The notes under the pieces are model-generated. The model was given only the letters and a program-made list of their open reading frames with translations. It made no database searches and was not told the DNA's origin. 64,000 nt of DNA from Nitrospiraceae bacterium (lineage in GTDB: Bacteria > Nitrospirota > Nitrospiria > Nitrospirales > Nitrospiraceae), in the NCBI GenBank assembly GCA_013140715.1, contig JABFSG010000081.1:1-64000 (forward strand), written 5' to 3'. The first letter of the stretch is position 1; each line of letters starts with the position of its first letter. Positions 8,884 to 15,859 of this stretch are shown here, piece by piece. A program made the translations under genes and the position numbers.

Positions 8884-9123
8884 CTATAGGCGTATCTTCT
8901 CGGTCACCTGCAGTAAGCTTGTCCAGTGGAAGAGTTTAGAAGATAGTCCGGTTGCAGTTGCGGAGTAAGAGTCTTGGTGAATCGATGCCTGCCAGCGGGC
9001 CTCGACTTCATGGCGATGAACGACGCAAATGCCATGCGTCTCCCGCACATCTGTCATGGGCGGTTTCTCGCCCATCAGTGCGGTTTTCCCTTCTTGCTGG
9101 CACCACGAACAGATAATCTTCAT
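8884..9123 (-). CDS. Small cysteine-containing protein of unknown function
   Basis: 79-residue protein starting MKIICSWCQQEG. A CxxC pair at residues 5-8 and a later TDVRETHGICVVHRHEVEA segment give two His and one Cys, which could form a zinc site. I have the impression this N-terminus recurs in Nitrospira-type genomes, but I cannot cite a family. The last 25 residues look less conserved. It is convergent with the YidB-like gene and divergent from hemL. Confidence 0.6.
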   Translation of the reverse strand: MKIICSWCQQEGKTALMGEKPPMTDVRETHGICVVHRHEVEARWQASIHQDSYSATATGLSSKLFHWTSLLQVTEKIRL

Positions 9124-9347
9124 CGCCTGATCCCTTAACCGTTTCCGGTTAACTGAGTGGTACCGGCATCAAACGCAAGAGTCGAGCCTCATTCGATCGG
9201 TTACATGCAATCGGCACATTTCCAATGGATTACGAAAAGTCCCTGCCTATAGGGAAAACCGGTAGGAGCAAAAAATGGTGTGGATTCTGTCTTTCCAGAC
9301 ATTTTATGGCCCCGGTCGCCCTATCGTTTTCATGTACTTCCCTATCC

Positions 9348-9376
9348 TTGACCAGAGCACGACTGCATGGTACTGT
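9348..9376 (+). promoter_or_regulatory. Putative sigma-70 promoter of hemL
   Basis: TTGACC at 9348-9353, a 17-nt spacer, and TACTGT at 9371-9376. The hemL ATG lies 11 nt after the -10 box, so the transcript would have a leader of only about 5 nt. No Shine-Dalgarno is visible. The -10 match is weak. Confidence 0.35.
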
Positions 9377-9387
9377 GCGCCCCCATT

Positions 9388-10671
9388 ATGAAAACCGCTC
9401 GCTCCGCCAAGCTTTTTACAGAGGCTCAACAACTCATTCCTGGAGGAGTGAATAGCCCGGTGCGTGCCTTTCGTTCCGTCGGAGGCCAACCTCGGTTTAT
9501 CGAGCGGGCGAAAGGCGCCCGTCTCTACGATGTCGATGGGAACAGCTATCTCGACTATGTATTGTCCTGGGGTCCGATGATTTTGGGCCATGCGGCCTCT
9601 TCGGTGACCAGTGCGATCAAAAAGGCTGCCGCAAACGGAACCAGTTACGGCGCGCCGACCGAGTTGGAAGTGATACTCGCTCGCATGATCCACCAGGCCA
9701 TGCCATCGATGGAGAAAGTCCGACTTGTGAGTTCCGGCACCGAGGCGGTTATGAGCGCGATTCGTGTCGCGCGGGGCTTTACGAAACGAGATACGATTCT
9801 GAAGTTTGAGGGGTGCTATCACGGTCACAGCGATTATCTGCTGGCCAAGGCCGGGTCCGGTTTGGCCACGTTGGGGATACCTGATTCGCTCGGAGTTCCT
9901 GCTGACTTTGCGAAACATACCTTGACCGTTCCGTACAACGATTTCCGGGCAGTTCAGCAGATCGTTAAGGAACATCGAGATCGTTTGGCCTGCGTGATTT
10001 TGGAGCCGATCGCTGCGAATATGGGTGTTGTGCCTCCCGCACCGGAATTCCTTGCGTCACTCCGCAGACTCACGAAAGAGAACGACATCCTCCTGATCTT
10101 CGACGAAGTCATTTCCGGCTTTCGTGTCGCCTACGGCGGCGCCCAAACGCTCTACGGGATAACGCCGGACCTGACGGTGCTGGGGAAAATCATCGGGGGC
10201 GGGTTGCCGGTCGGCGCCTATGGCGGGCGTAAAGAAATTATGGATCTGATCGCACCGATGGGGCCGGTCTATCAGGCTGGGACTCTGTCGGGAAATCCAT
10301 TAGCCGTGTCTGCCGGCATTGAAACGCTCAAGCAGCTCAAAATCCGCGGGGTCTACAAGAAGCTGGAAGAGAAATCGGTAGCTCTGGCCAAGGGAATCGG
10401 CGACGCGGCCAAGAAGGCCGGTGTGCCGCTTACGCAAACCAGAATCGGTTCGATGCTGGGAGCCTTCTTTACTTCAGGCCCGGTAGTGGATTGGGATACA
10501 GCCAAACTGTCGGACACGAAACGATACGGACTATTTTTTCACCAGATGTTGGAACAGGGGGTGTATTTGGCCCCCTCTCAATTCGAAGCCGCCTTCCTCT
10601 CCACCGTCCATTCAAACCGCGATATCGACTACACGATCAAAGCCGCCCATTCTGCCTTCAAAGCACTCTAA
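9388..10671 (+). CDS. hemL: Glutamate-1-semialdehyde 2,1-aminomutase
   Basis: PLP-dependent enzyme converting glutamate-1-semialdehyde to 5-aminolevulinate, the C5 entry to haem and sirohaem synthesis. The protein (about 427 residues) has the typical start [21 protein letters not shown], the PLP site region [17 protein letters not shown], the cofactor aspartate in [10 protein letters not shown], and the Schiff-base lysine in [18 protein letters not shown] use the ATG at 9388 because it gives the family-standard N-terminus; an ATG at 9367 adds seven residues. Haem supply would matter in a cytochrome-rich organism. Confidence 0.96.
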   Translation: MKTARSAKLFTEAQQLIPGGVNSPVRAFRSVGGQPRFIERAKGARLYDVDGNSYLDYVLSWGPMILGHAASSVTSAIKKAAANGTSYGAPTELEVILARMIHQAMPSMEKVRLVSSGTEAVMSAIRVARGFTKRDTILKFEGCYHGHSDYLLAKAGSGLATLGIPDSLGVPADFAKHTLTVPYNDFRAVQQIVKEHRDRLACVILEPIAANMGVVPPAPEFLASLRRLTKENDILLIFDEVISGFRVAYGGAQTLYGITPDLTVLGKIIGGGLPVGAYGGRKEIMDLIAPMGPVYQAGTLSGNPLAVSAGIETLKQLKIRGVYKKLEEKSVALAKGIGDAAKKAGVPLTQTRIGSMLGAFFTSGPVVDWDTAKLSDTKRYGLFFHQMLEQGVYLAPSQFEAAFLSTVHSNRDIDYTIKAAHSAFKAL

Positions 10672-10682
10672 GCTCGTCCTCC

Positions 10683-10736
10683 GTGAAGCGCCTGTATTTC
10701 AAGGCAAGCCCTGGCGCTCAGGAGCGTCGTTCGTAT
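10683..10736. repeat. Left arm of a 54-bp inverted repeat
   Basis: This stretch is repeated in inverted orientation at 11267-11320 with about 85% identity by hand alignment. The differences I counted are all transitions, and the last 23 nt of the core (CTGGCGCTCAGGAGCGTCGT and neighbours) are identical. The two arms bracket a structured repeat (10837-10958) and the small gene at 10960-11190. Confidence 0.7.
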
Positions 10737-10836
10737 CTCGTGAGATACAGAGAAGGGATCGCTTTGGATACAGAGAGTTGATGAAAGCATCCGCTCTGAT
10801 AGGTCGAAAATTCAACTGCACAGGCTTGACGCTCAC

Positions 10837-10958
10837 CAGGACGTTCAAAGCTGTTGTCCAGCAAGGCTGCAGCGGAGCACAAGGCCGAGGCGTACTCGGA
10901 GTACGTTGAGGTCTTGCGCGATGCGAGAACGCAGCTGGCGGCAGCTTTCAACGTCCTG
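10837..10958. repeat. Structured palindromic repeat, copy 1 (122 bp)
   Basis: Outer arms CAGGACGTTCAAAGCTG (10837-10853) and CAGCTTTCAACGTCCTG (10942-10958) pair with one mismatch. An inner hairpin CGTAC-tcgga-GTACG lies at 10891-10905. A second copy of nearly equal length, in the same orientation, lies at 44837-44957. The right end is one base from the stop codon (TAG on the minus strand, 10962-10960) of the following minus-strand gene, so it would form the start of its 3' untranslated region. Confidence 0.75.
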
Positions 10959-10959
10959 G

Positions 10960-11190
10960 CTATTCGTCGTCCTCGTCTTCGGCATCCAACACCTCCTGTC
11001 GCTTCTGCTCTTCCATGGCGTTATGGAGAAGCATTCGGACAAACATCGAGTAGAGCGAGCCCTTTTCCAGCGTTCCCCCTGGAGGAATGGCAATCTTGCC
11101 TTCCTTGATCATCCGATCCATCCAGACCTTTTGATCGGGCGCGATCAAGATCGGGATCTCGATCAGCCCCACACGTCCCATCATATCCAT
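10960..11190 (-). CDS. Conserved small acidic protein of unknown function
   Basis: 76-residue protein starting MDMMGRVGLIEIPILIAPDQ, with a GGTLEKGSLYSMFVRMLLHN segment and a very acidic C-terminus (DAEDEDDE). No family recognised. I chose the ATG at 11190 because a strong Shine-Dalgarno (GGAGGT at 11202-11197) precedes it; a longer frame to 11268 runs into the inverted repeat. The structured repeat at 10837-10958 follows its stop codon directly. Confidence 0.65.
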   Translation of the reverse strand: MDMMGRVGLIEIPILIAPDQKVWMDRMIKEGKIAIPPGGTLEKGSLYSMFVRMLLHNAMEEQKRQEVLDAEDEDDE

Positions 11191-11266
11191 CTTGCGACCT
11201 CCGTGAATCGTATTTCGTGAAGCGTATCTTGTTGATGATGCAGAAACTGATCGTTCCATGTTCGAC

Positions 11267-11320
11267 ATGCGAACGACGCTCCTGAGCGCCAGAGCTTGCT
11301 TCGAAGCGCAGGCGTTTCAC
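11267..11320. repeat. Right arm of the 54-bp inverted repeat
   Basis: Inverted copy of 10683-10736. It lies upstream of the small minus-strand gene. Sequence next to it (CGTGAAGCGTATCT, 11217-11230) recurs at 36861-36874, which suggests a family of intergenic repeats in this genome. Confidence 0.7.
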
Positions 11321-11802
11321 GAGCAACGAGATGCGCCGCTATAACAGCATGCGGCTTCTCGCACTGTCAATCAGCCTGCTCTGGTACGAACTGTGCGTTC
11401 TCGCAAAGCTCATGGCGCCGGTTCACACCACGTTTGTCGCACTCATCGCTATCGGATTTTTCCTACTCTTTTCTCATCGGGTTCCGGCACAACCATCCAC
11501 AGCTCCACCTTCCTCATTGGAGACAAGAGCCCTGACTCCCGAGTCAACTGAGTCAGAACTTCGCGGGTCTTGCGATCTCTGCCAGAAATCGGAGAGATGG
11601 GCAGGGAGCGATCTTCGTCCCCAGCGGCGTCACGGTGAGAAAGGATTACGTCCGCACAAGAGTCCGAAGGGAACCCATCGCTCATTTGAGCAAAGCCTCA
11701 AATTGACGTTGCCTCGACGCCAACTCGTGCCTCCGGAAGTCAGGGAACAACGGGGCGCGAAACAAGAGAATCAGCCAAGTAACTAAAGTCGCATTCTCGT
11801 GA
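11321..11802. other. Intergenic stretch without a convincing gene
   Basis: About 480 bp. One plus-strand open frame (11331-11786) has a hydrophobic start (LIAIGFFLLFSHRVPAQPS) followed by basic low-complexity sequence and no good ribosome binding site. A minus-strand frame covers 11449-11685. Neither has recognisable domains. This looks like decayed sequence between repeat-rich spacers. Confidence 0.4.
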
Positions 11803-12030
11803 ATGCTCGAACTCAGAGTCACGCCGGTCATTCTGGGACTCGTGCTTGCCCTGGCGATGTGGTTCGCTGCGATGCAGCTCTCGGCGCTCGTCTTCCATCG
11901 CATGACGCCATGGTCTCTCGGCCACAGCTTCAGTGTCTGTGTACTCCTCCTCTTGGCAGGATGCTGGAAACGGCTGCCTGTAGCAATCTCAGCAACCGTG
12001 AAGCCTATCTTGCAGGGGCCGAGCCGATAG
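11803..12030 (+). pseudogene. Truncated isoprenylcysteine methyltransferase-type membrane protein
   Basis: 75 residues beginning MLELRVTPVILGLVLALAMW, which resembles the N-terminus of ICMT/phospholipid-methyltransferase family membrane proteins with two or three membrane helices. Full-length members run to about 150-200 residues and end with the SAM-binding catalytic part. Here the frame stops after the second helix region, so the catalytic half is missing. The sequence just downstream does not restore it. Assignment rests on the N-terminal pattern only. Confidence 0.5.
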
Positions 12031-12355
12031 CGAATGGCGTATGGCTGAGGCTTGTGAAAAGCGTCGTCTGTCGGACAGAGAAGTCGATTCTCAGTCTTGG
12101 TAGTCCGATATCTGACTCCTAGCCATAAGCTATACGCCATGTGCTATTTTCATCGCACGAGCGGCGATGGCGTTTCGTGATTGACATGCGATGAGGGCGG
12201 TTTTATTGAGCATCCTGCCTGGTGTACTCTTGTTACCCTGGACGCATGGACCATGAAATCCTGGCGCAGTTCGCTACGGCTCTCTTGTTTGGCTGGCAGG
12301 ATCTCGGGCAGTGGTCTCTCGAATCTGGGTGCCGGCTGGGATGACGAGGTTGGGA
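12031..12355. other. Intergenic stretch with short inverted repeats
   Basis: GGCGTATGGCTGAGGCTTG (about 12035-12053) and AGCCATAAGCTATACGCCAT (12121-12140) are imperfect inverted repeats of the same short family seen at 15413-15440, 15834-15859 and 36888-36974. Downstream, TTGACA (12181-12186), a 17-nt spacer and TATTGA (12204-12209) form a weak candidate promoter for the gene at 12356. No gene is seen here. Confidence 0.4.
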
Positions 12356-13126
12356 ATGGGACGGTATTGGAAATGGATTCTACAATCGATCCCCATTCTG
12401 GGATTTACGTTACTCATGTTGGCTTCGACCGTTACCCCTCGATACGCCCATTCCAATGTGGAAGCCTGGTTCAACTATTTCGGCGTTGAAGAGGTACCGC
12501 TGTGGATTGCAAATAAGTCCATCGATTCGTGGGTTCTGTGGATTTCGTCCCTGGGCATCGGTGTATGGGGCACTCACTTATATATGCGAGCGAGTATCTG
12601 GAAAGGCAAATTGTCCGTGGTGATTCGTGAAGGAGAGCCCTGGGTGGAGAGGAGTCAGGGCGTCGATCGGTCGCAGGCCGCGCCCACCAGCGGATCTCTG
12701 TATACCTATCGCATCGCATTGGTGAACAACAAGGATTCTACCCTCAGGAATGTCGAGGTGACACTGACAGCGCTGGAGAAGAAGCCGCAGAATTTCGGTG
12801 CCATTGGCAGCCATCTTCAGCTGAGGAATGACCGGGCCGGAGCCACGAACTGCAATGTTCATGTCACGAAAGACCCGCAGGGGCTGGACGCAGTTTTTGT
12901 CGATGTGTTCAGGTTATTTATCGGTTCTGCAGGCGATGTATCTCTGAGGGTCGCAACATTGCCAGGGGAGAGTACTTGTCAAATTCCTGTGGACACCTAT
13001 GATGTGAAAATCACGGCGACCAGTGAAAGCGGCGAAATGGCGGTCGCTGATATCGCATTTATTCCGCACCCTGATCACATTCCTGATTTCAGAATATTCA
13101 AGATGCGGTCGTTTCCCGGCCGATGA
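12356..13126 (+). CDS. Membrane-anchored protein of unknown function
   Basis: About 256 residues. Two hydrophobic segments near the N-terminus (WILQSIPILGFTLLMLAST and WVLWISSLGIGVWGTHLYM) are followed by a beta-rich soluble domain (SGSLYTYRIALVNNKDSTLRNVEV...). This resembles an adhesin-like or DUF domain with an Ig-like pattern, but I do not recognise it. The start is uncertain: GTG at 12311, ATG at 12341 and ATG at 12356 are in frame. I prefer 12356 for the GAGG motif 6 nt upstream. Confidence 0.6.
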   Translation: MGRYWKWILQSIPILGFTLLMLASTVTPRYAHSNVEAWFNYFGVEEVPLWIANKSIDSWVLWISSLGIGVWGTHLYMRASIWKGKLSVVIREGEPWVERSQGVDRSQAAPTSGSLYTYRIALVNNKDSTLRNVEVTLTALEKKPQNFGAIGSHLQLRNDRAGATNCNVHVTKDPQGLDAVFVDVFRLFIGSAGDVSLRVATLPGESTCQIPVDTYDVKITATSESGEMAVADIAFIPHPDHIPDFRIFKMRSFPGR

Positions 13127-13349
13127 GCTGGCAAGGACATCGGTTTGGGTGTTGGGGAAAAACGGAGACTCATCAGGTTCCTGACCGGAGAATATTCAAC
13201 GAAAAACCTGGAAAATCCGCTTGGATTTAGACTGCCAACCCTGGCAGGATAGTGGAAGACATTTGGCCGGTATCTCAAGGCAGGTGTCTTGTTATCCAGA
13301 TTCAGATCATACATAGTTAGACCTTCCAAAACGCACTGGGGTAATAATC

Positions 13350-13550
13350 ATGACATCGCAAGCCAACTCACCGTTGAAACCAAAGGGCAAGATTCCCTGG
13401 TTCGTCTACTTTGTCGGGGCCATCATCTATACGATTCTTGCCGGCTGGTTGTTCACACAGTCTGATTCGTCTCTTCTGGCATGGCTTTGCATCATCAGCT
13501 CTCCGGTGGGGTTCTTTTATGCCTGGAGAGCTTGGAAACAAGATCAATAG
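13350..13550 (+). CDS. Small two-helix membrane protein
   Basis: 66 residues with two predicted membrane helices (WFVYFVGAIIYTILAGWLF and LLAWLCIISSPVGFFYAW) and a basic N-terminal tail. No family recognised. It lies between two other small membrane-protein genes on the same strand, in a stretch of low-annotation genes. Confidence 0.5.
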   Translation: MTSQANSPLKPKGKIPWFVYFVGAIIYTILAGWLFTQSDSSLLAWLCIISSPVGFFYAWRAWKQDQ

Positions 13551-13649
13551 CATAGAGATGACGCCTATCTATGCGTGCGGAAAGCCAAACCATTGCGCTG
13601 TCATTGCCACCTATGACCTCGGGCTCAGCCTGCTGAATCGTTAGCCGCC

Positions 13650-14144
13650 ATGCCACACGAGGCCACCCTCATCTATAGTGAGTCGCTGTTGCGTCAGGCG
13701 GTGTTCGCGTTTTGGCGCCGCTCTGTGGGGCTTGGTTTCATCCTGATGCTTGCTGTTCTCGCGGCGATTCTCGTTGGAATTATTGCGCTCGGTGCACCCC
13801 TGTGGCTCATTGTGACCCTGGCGGTGATTCTGGCTATCGCAGCGGGGATCGCTGTGGCCCTATATGTCGGGTACTATCGCAACTCGCTGCGCAAGTTCCG
13901 CACGATGGAGAAGCCGCAAGCCACGTTTTGCGCCGACGAGTCCTCCTTCACTATGAGCTCGGACGCAGGTACGACCACGCTTCAGTGGTCTGCCGTCAAA
14001 GAGCTGTGGCAGTTCCCGAGTGTATGGCTGTTGTTGTATTCCAAAACACAGTACAGCACGTTACCCCTCGCATGCTTGCCGCCTGAAACACAGGCCTTCG
14101 TACAGGAACGCGTCCGGGAGGCCGGAGGCAAGGTTGCCGGATAG
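13650..14144 (+). CDS. YcxB-like membrane protein
   Basis: 164 residues. Two adjacent membrane helices (GFILMLAVLAAILVGIIAL and LWLIVTLAVILAIAAGIAVAL) are followed by YYRNSLRKFRTMEKPQATFCADE, then a beta-rich tail with TTTLQWSAVKELWQFPSVWL and LPPETQAFVQERV. This layout, with the W..V.EL...WLL...S......LP motif, fits the YcxB-like family. Function is unknown. It is probably an inner-membrane protein with a cytoplasmic PH-like domain. Confidence 0.7.
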   Translation: MPHEATLIYSESLLRQAVFAFWRRSVGLGFILMLAVLAAILVGIIALGAPLWLIVTLAVILAIAAGIAVALYVGYYRNSLRKFRTMEKPQATFCADESSFTMSSDAGTTTLQWSAVKELWQFPSVWLLLYSKTQYSTLPLACLPPETQAFVQERVREAGGKVAG

Positions 14145-14213
14145 TCCGTAATTTCGGTAGAGAGATTTGTACCCGCTCAATTCGAGTTTGGGGTACATTC
14201 TCGTGGGTGATAC

Positions 14214-14657
14214 ATGCAGGATCTTCCCGAAGAACTGGCCAGAATAAATGCAATCCTTGCCGAGTTCGCTGCGATCCACGACGCAATCTTTAAGCTCTCC
14301 TGGCGCAAGGCGCTCCCAATTCCAGGCCTTTTCAAGCCCACGGATTTTGGGGCTCACTTTAAAGACCTCAGCCGGTTGGCATCAACTCTGGAGACGTTTT
14401 CATCAGTATTGAAGGCCGAACCAGGGTCTGTTGAGGGTTCTCTCCAATACGCGGCCTCGTTGCTTGAAGCGGTCCAAGCTCTCCGGGAAATCTGCAGGCG
14501 GTTCTACGAGAAGAGCCAAGGCAATCTCGGCAAGTATCCGATGGCCGAGTACAACGCCGACCTCAAAAACTATGAAGACCTCGTGAATAGGTGCCAAGAG
14601 CTCGGTATCGCGCTTAACCGGAAGATGCGCGATGATAGTGGCACGCCAGAGAGTTGA
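14214..14657 (+). CDS. Helical protein of unknown function
   Basis: 147 residues, almost wholly alpha-helical by composition (ELARINAILAEFAAIHDAIF, SLLEAVQALREICRRFYEK), without membrane segments or signal. No family recognised. It starts at an ATG 70 bp after the YcxB-like gene, preceded by a GGGTG motif. Confidence 0.5.
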   Translation: MQDLPEELARINAILAEFAAIHDAIFKLSWRKALPIPGLFKPTDFGAHFKDLSRLASTLETFSSVLKAEPGSVEGSLQYAASLLEAVQALREICRRFYEKSQGNLGKYPMAEYNADLKNYEDLVNRCQELGIALNRKMRDDSGTPES

Positions 14658-14775
14658 GCGGGATCGCGCAACCTAGGGGGCGACCCTGTAGAGTAGTTGA
14701 GCGAGACTAGCGGGACGAGTTGGTCTGGGGTATCTGGACGACTAAATAGACAAGAGAAGCAACCGTTCGCTCACG

Positions 14776-15012
14776 CTACGCGCTACGGTCTCTGGCGGGT
14801 TTGTCGGAATCCTTTTCGTGCTCGTTATCCTCAGATGCGAGAGCCGCAAGGCGCTGAGAGTCTAGTTTTCTCCGTTCCTTCCCGGTTGTTGCCATCGGGT
14901 TTTCCAGAAAGAACTTCCAGGCAAAGTAGACGATGGCTAGCCATATACCGATGATGATGGTCCAGCTGACTATCTGTATCAAGCCGAACTCTGGCCCAGT
15001 CCATGTGGTCAT
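14776..15012 (-). CDS. Small single-pass membrane protein
   Basis: 78 residues: one membrane helix (LIQIVSWTIIIGIWLAIVYFAW) near the N-terminus and a long charged, probably cytoplasmic tail rich in Lys, Arg, Glu and Asp. The start overlaps the stop of the YbgC-type thioesterase gene by 4 bp, so the two are translated together. No homologous family recognised. Confidence 0.6.
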   Translation of the reverse strand: MTTWTGPEFGLIQIVSWTIIIGIWLAIVYFAWKFFLENPMATTGKERRKLDSQRLAALASEDNEHEKDSDKPARDRSA

Positions 15013-15413
15013 TTAGCGACTCCTTGCAGTGAAAATTTTAGCATGGTCACAATTGCCTTGTCGAGGCGCTTGATCTTGCCGTTCTCGTCGACGGTTGCCA
15101 GTCTTGCCGATCCTTCGACGACCACACGGCCGCTGGTTTTTTCTTTCACCGCGTGGGTAAACGTTAAAGAGGCGGATCGCAAATCCTTGACGGAGGTCTC
15201 GACCATCAAGGTCTCGCCATACCGAGCGGGCGAGCAATAATCCACTTCTGCATGCACCACGACGAACACTGTACCTTCTTTCATGAGCCCAGCTACCGAC
15301 AACCCTCGCTCTTCCAGATACTGGGTCCGTGCCCGCTCGAAATACTTCAGATAATTCGCGTAGTACACCATCCCACCACAGTCCGTGTCTTCGTAGTAAA
15401 TTCTAATATCCAT
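15009..15413 (-). CDS. ybgC: YbgC-type acyl-CoA thioesterase
   Basis: Hot-dog-fold thioesterase of 134 residues. The signature YEDTDCGGMVYYANYLKYFERAR holds the catalytic Asp and is diagnostic for the 4-hydroxybenzoyl-CoA thioesterase/YbgC family. In proteobacteria YbgC sits with the Tol-Pal genes; here no tol genes are nearby. It is coupled to a small membrane-protein gene downstream. The substrate cannot be told from the sequence. Confidence 0.9.
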   Translation of the reverse strand: MDIRIYYEDTDCGGMVYYANYLKYFERARTQYLEERGLSVAGLMKEGTVFVVVHAEVDYCSPARYGETLMVETSVKDLRSASLTFTHAVKEKTSGRVVVEGSARLATVDENGKIKRLDKAIVTMLKFSLQGVAK

Positions 15414-15440
15414 AAGAGCTGATGGCTTATAGTTTATGGC
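15413..15440. repeat. Short inverted repeat, arm 1 around the four-helix gene
   Basis: TAAGAGCTGATGGCTTATAG and the following bases match the complement of 15834-15859 (TAAGAGCATATGGCTTATGG...). The arm touches the ybgC start codon. Similar motifs occur at 12035-12140 and 36888-36974. Confidence 0.55.
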
Positions 15441-15808
15441 AAGAGAAAACCGGCCTTATGCGAACGTGTTTCTGAACGCATTAATGCTTCTCGCAAGTCG
15501 CCGACCGTCCCCGTACAAACCTTCATGCCCGGGCTCAGTAATGTACTCGCAGTCCTTGCGATAAAAGATCCGGTAACCACCTCAAAGGTCGAGCCTAGTG
15601 AAATTTCCAAATGGTAGTCGAAGGCTTGATTGGAATTCTTGGCAATGCCCTCTCCAATGTTGAGACTTATCGAATTGACTGCACGGTTCATTTGAGATTT
15701 CAATCCGTAATCCTCGGGCCGAGGAAATTTGGCGGTAAGTGCATAGACCTTCGTTCCATACCCCCTGGCCATCTGCAAGATCTCTAGGGTTTCAAACCGG
15801 AACGCCAT
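15434..15808 (-). pseudogene. Four-helix-bundle protein (S23/bAvd type), frameshifted
   Basis: The N-terminal 85 residues match the 23S-rRNA-intervening-sequence/bAvd four-helix family (SQMNRAVNSISLNIGEGIAK, FDYHLEISLGSTFEV). After SFIAR the frame gives sequence unlike the family. Shifting by one base near 15551-15554 restores a typical C-terminus (CEYITEPGHEGLYGDGRRLA then RSINAFRNTFA) ending at a stop at 15456. A 1-nt deletion is therefore likely, either a real mutation or a sequencing error. The gene lies between two inverted repeats (15413-15440 and 15834-15859). No reverse transcriptase is present, so no link to a diversity-generating retroelement is seen. Confidence 0.75.
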
Positions 15809-15833
15809 GTCAATTTTCCTATCTCATCCTACC

Positions 15834-15859
15834 TATACGCCATAAGCCATATGCTCTTA
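15834..15859. repeat. Short inverted repeat, arm 2 around the four-helix gene
   Basis: TATACGCCATAAGCCATATG and following bases are the inverted partner of 15413-15440. On the minus strand the arm begins with the TAA stop codon of the CARF-HEPN gene. Confidence 0.55.

Noticed and set aside
11331-11786. Possible 151-residue secreted protein
   Set aside because: No ribosome binding site, low-complexity basic tail, start inside repeat-flanking sequence, and no recognisable domain.
15434-15808. Diversity-generating retroelement accessory (Avd)
   Set aside because: The fold family fits, but no reverse transcriptase, template repeat or variable repeat is present.
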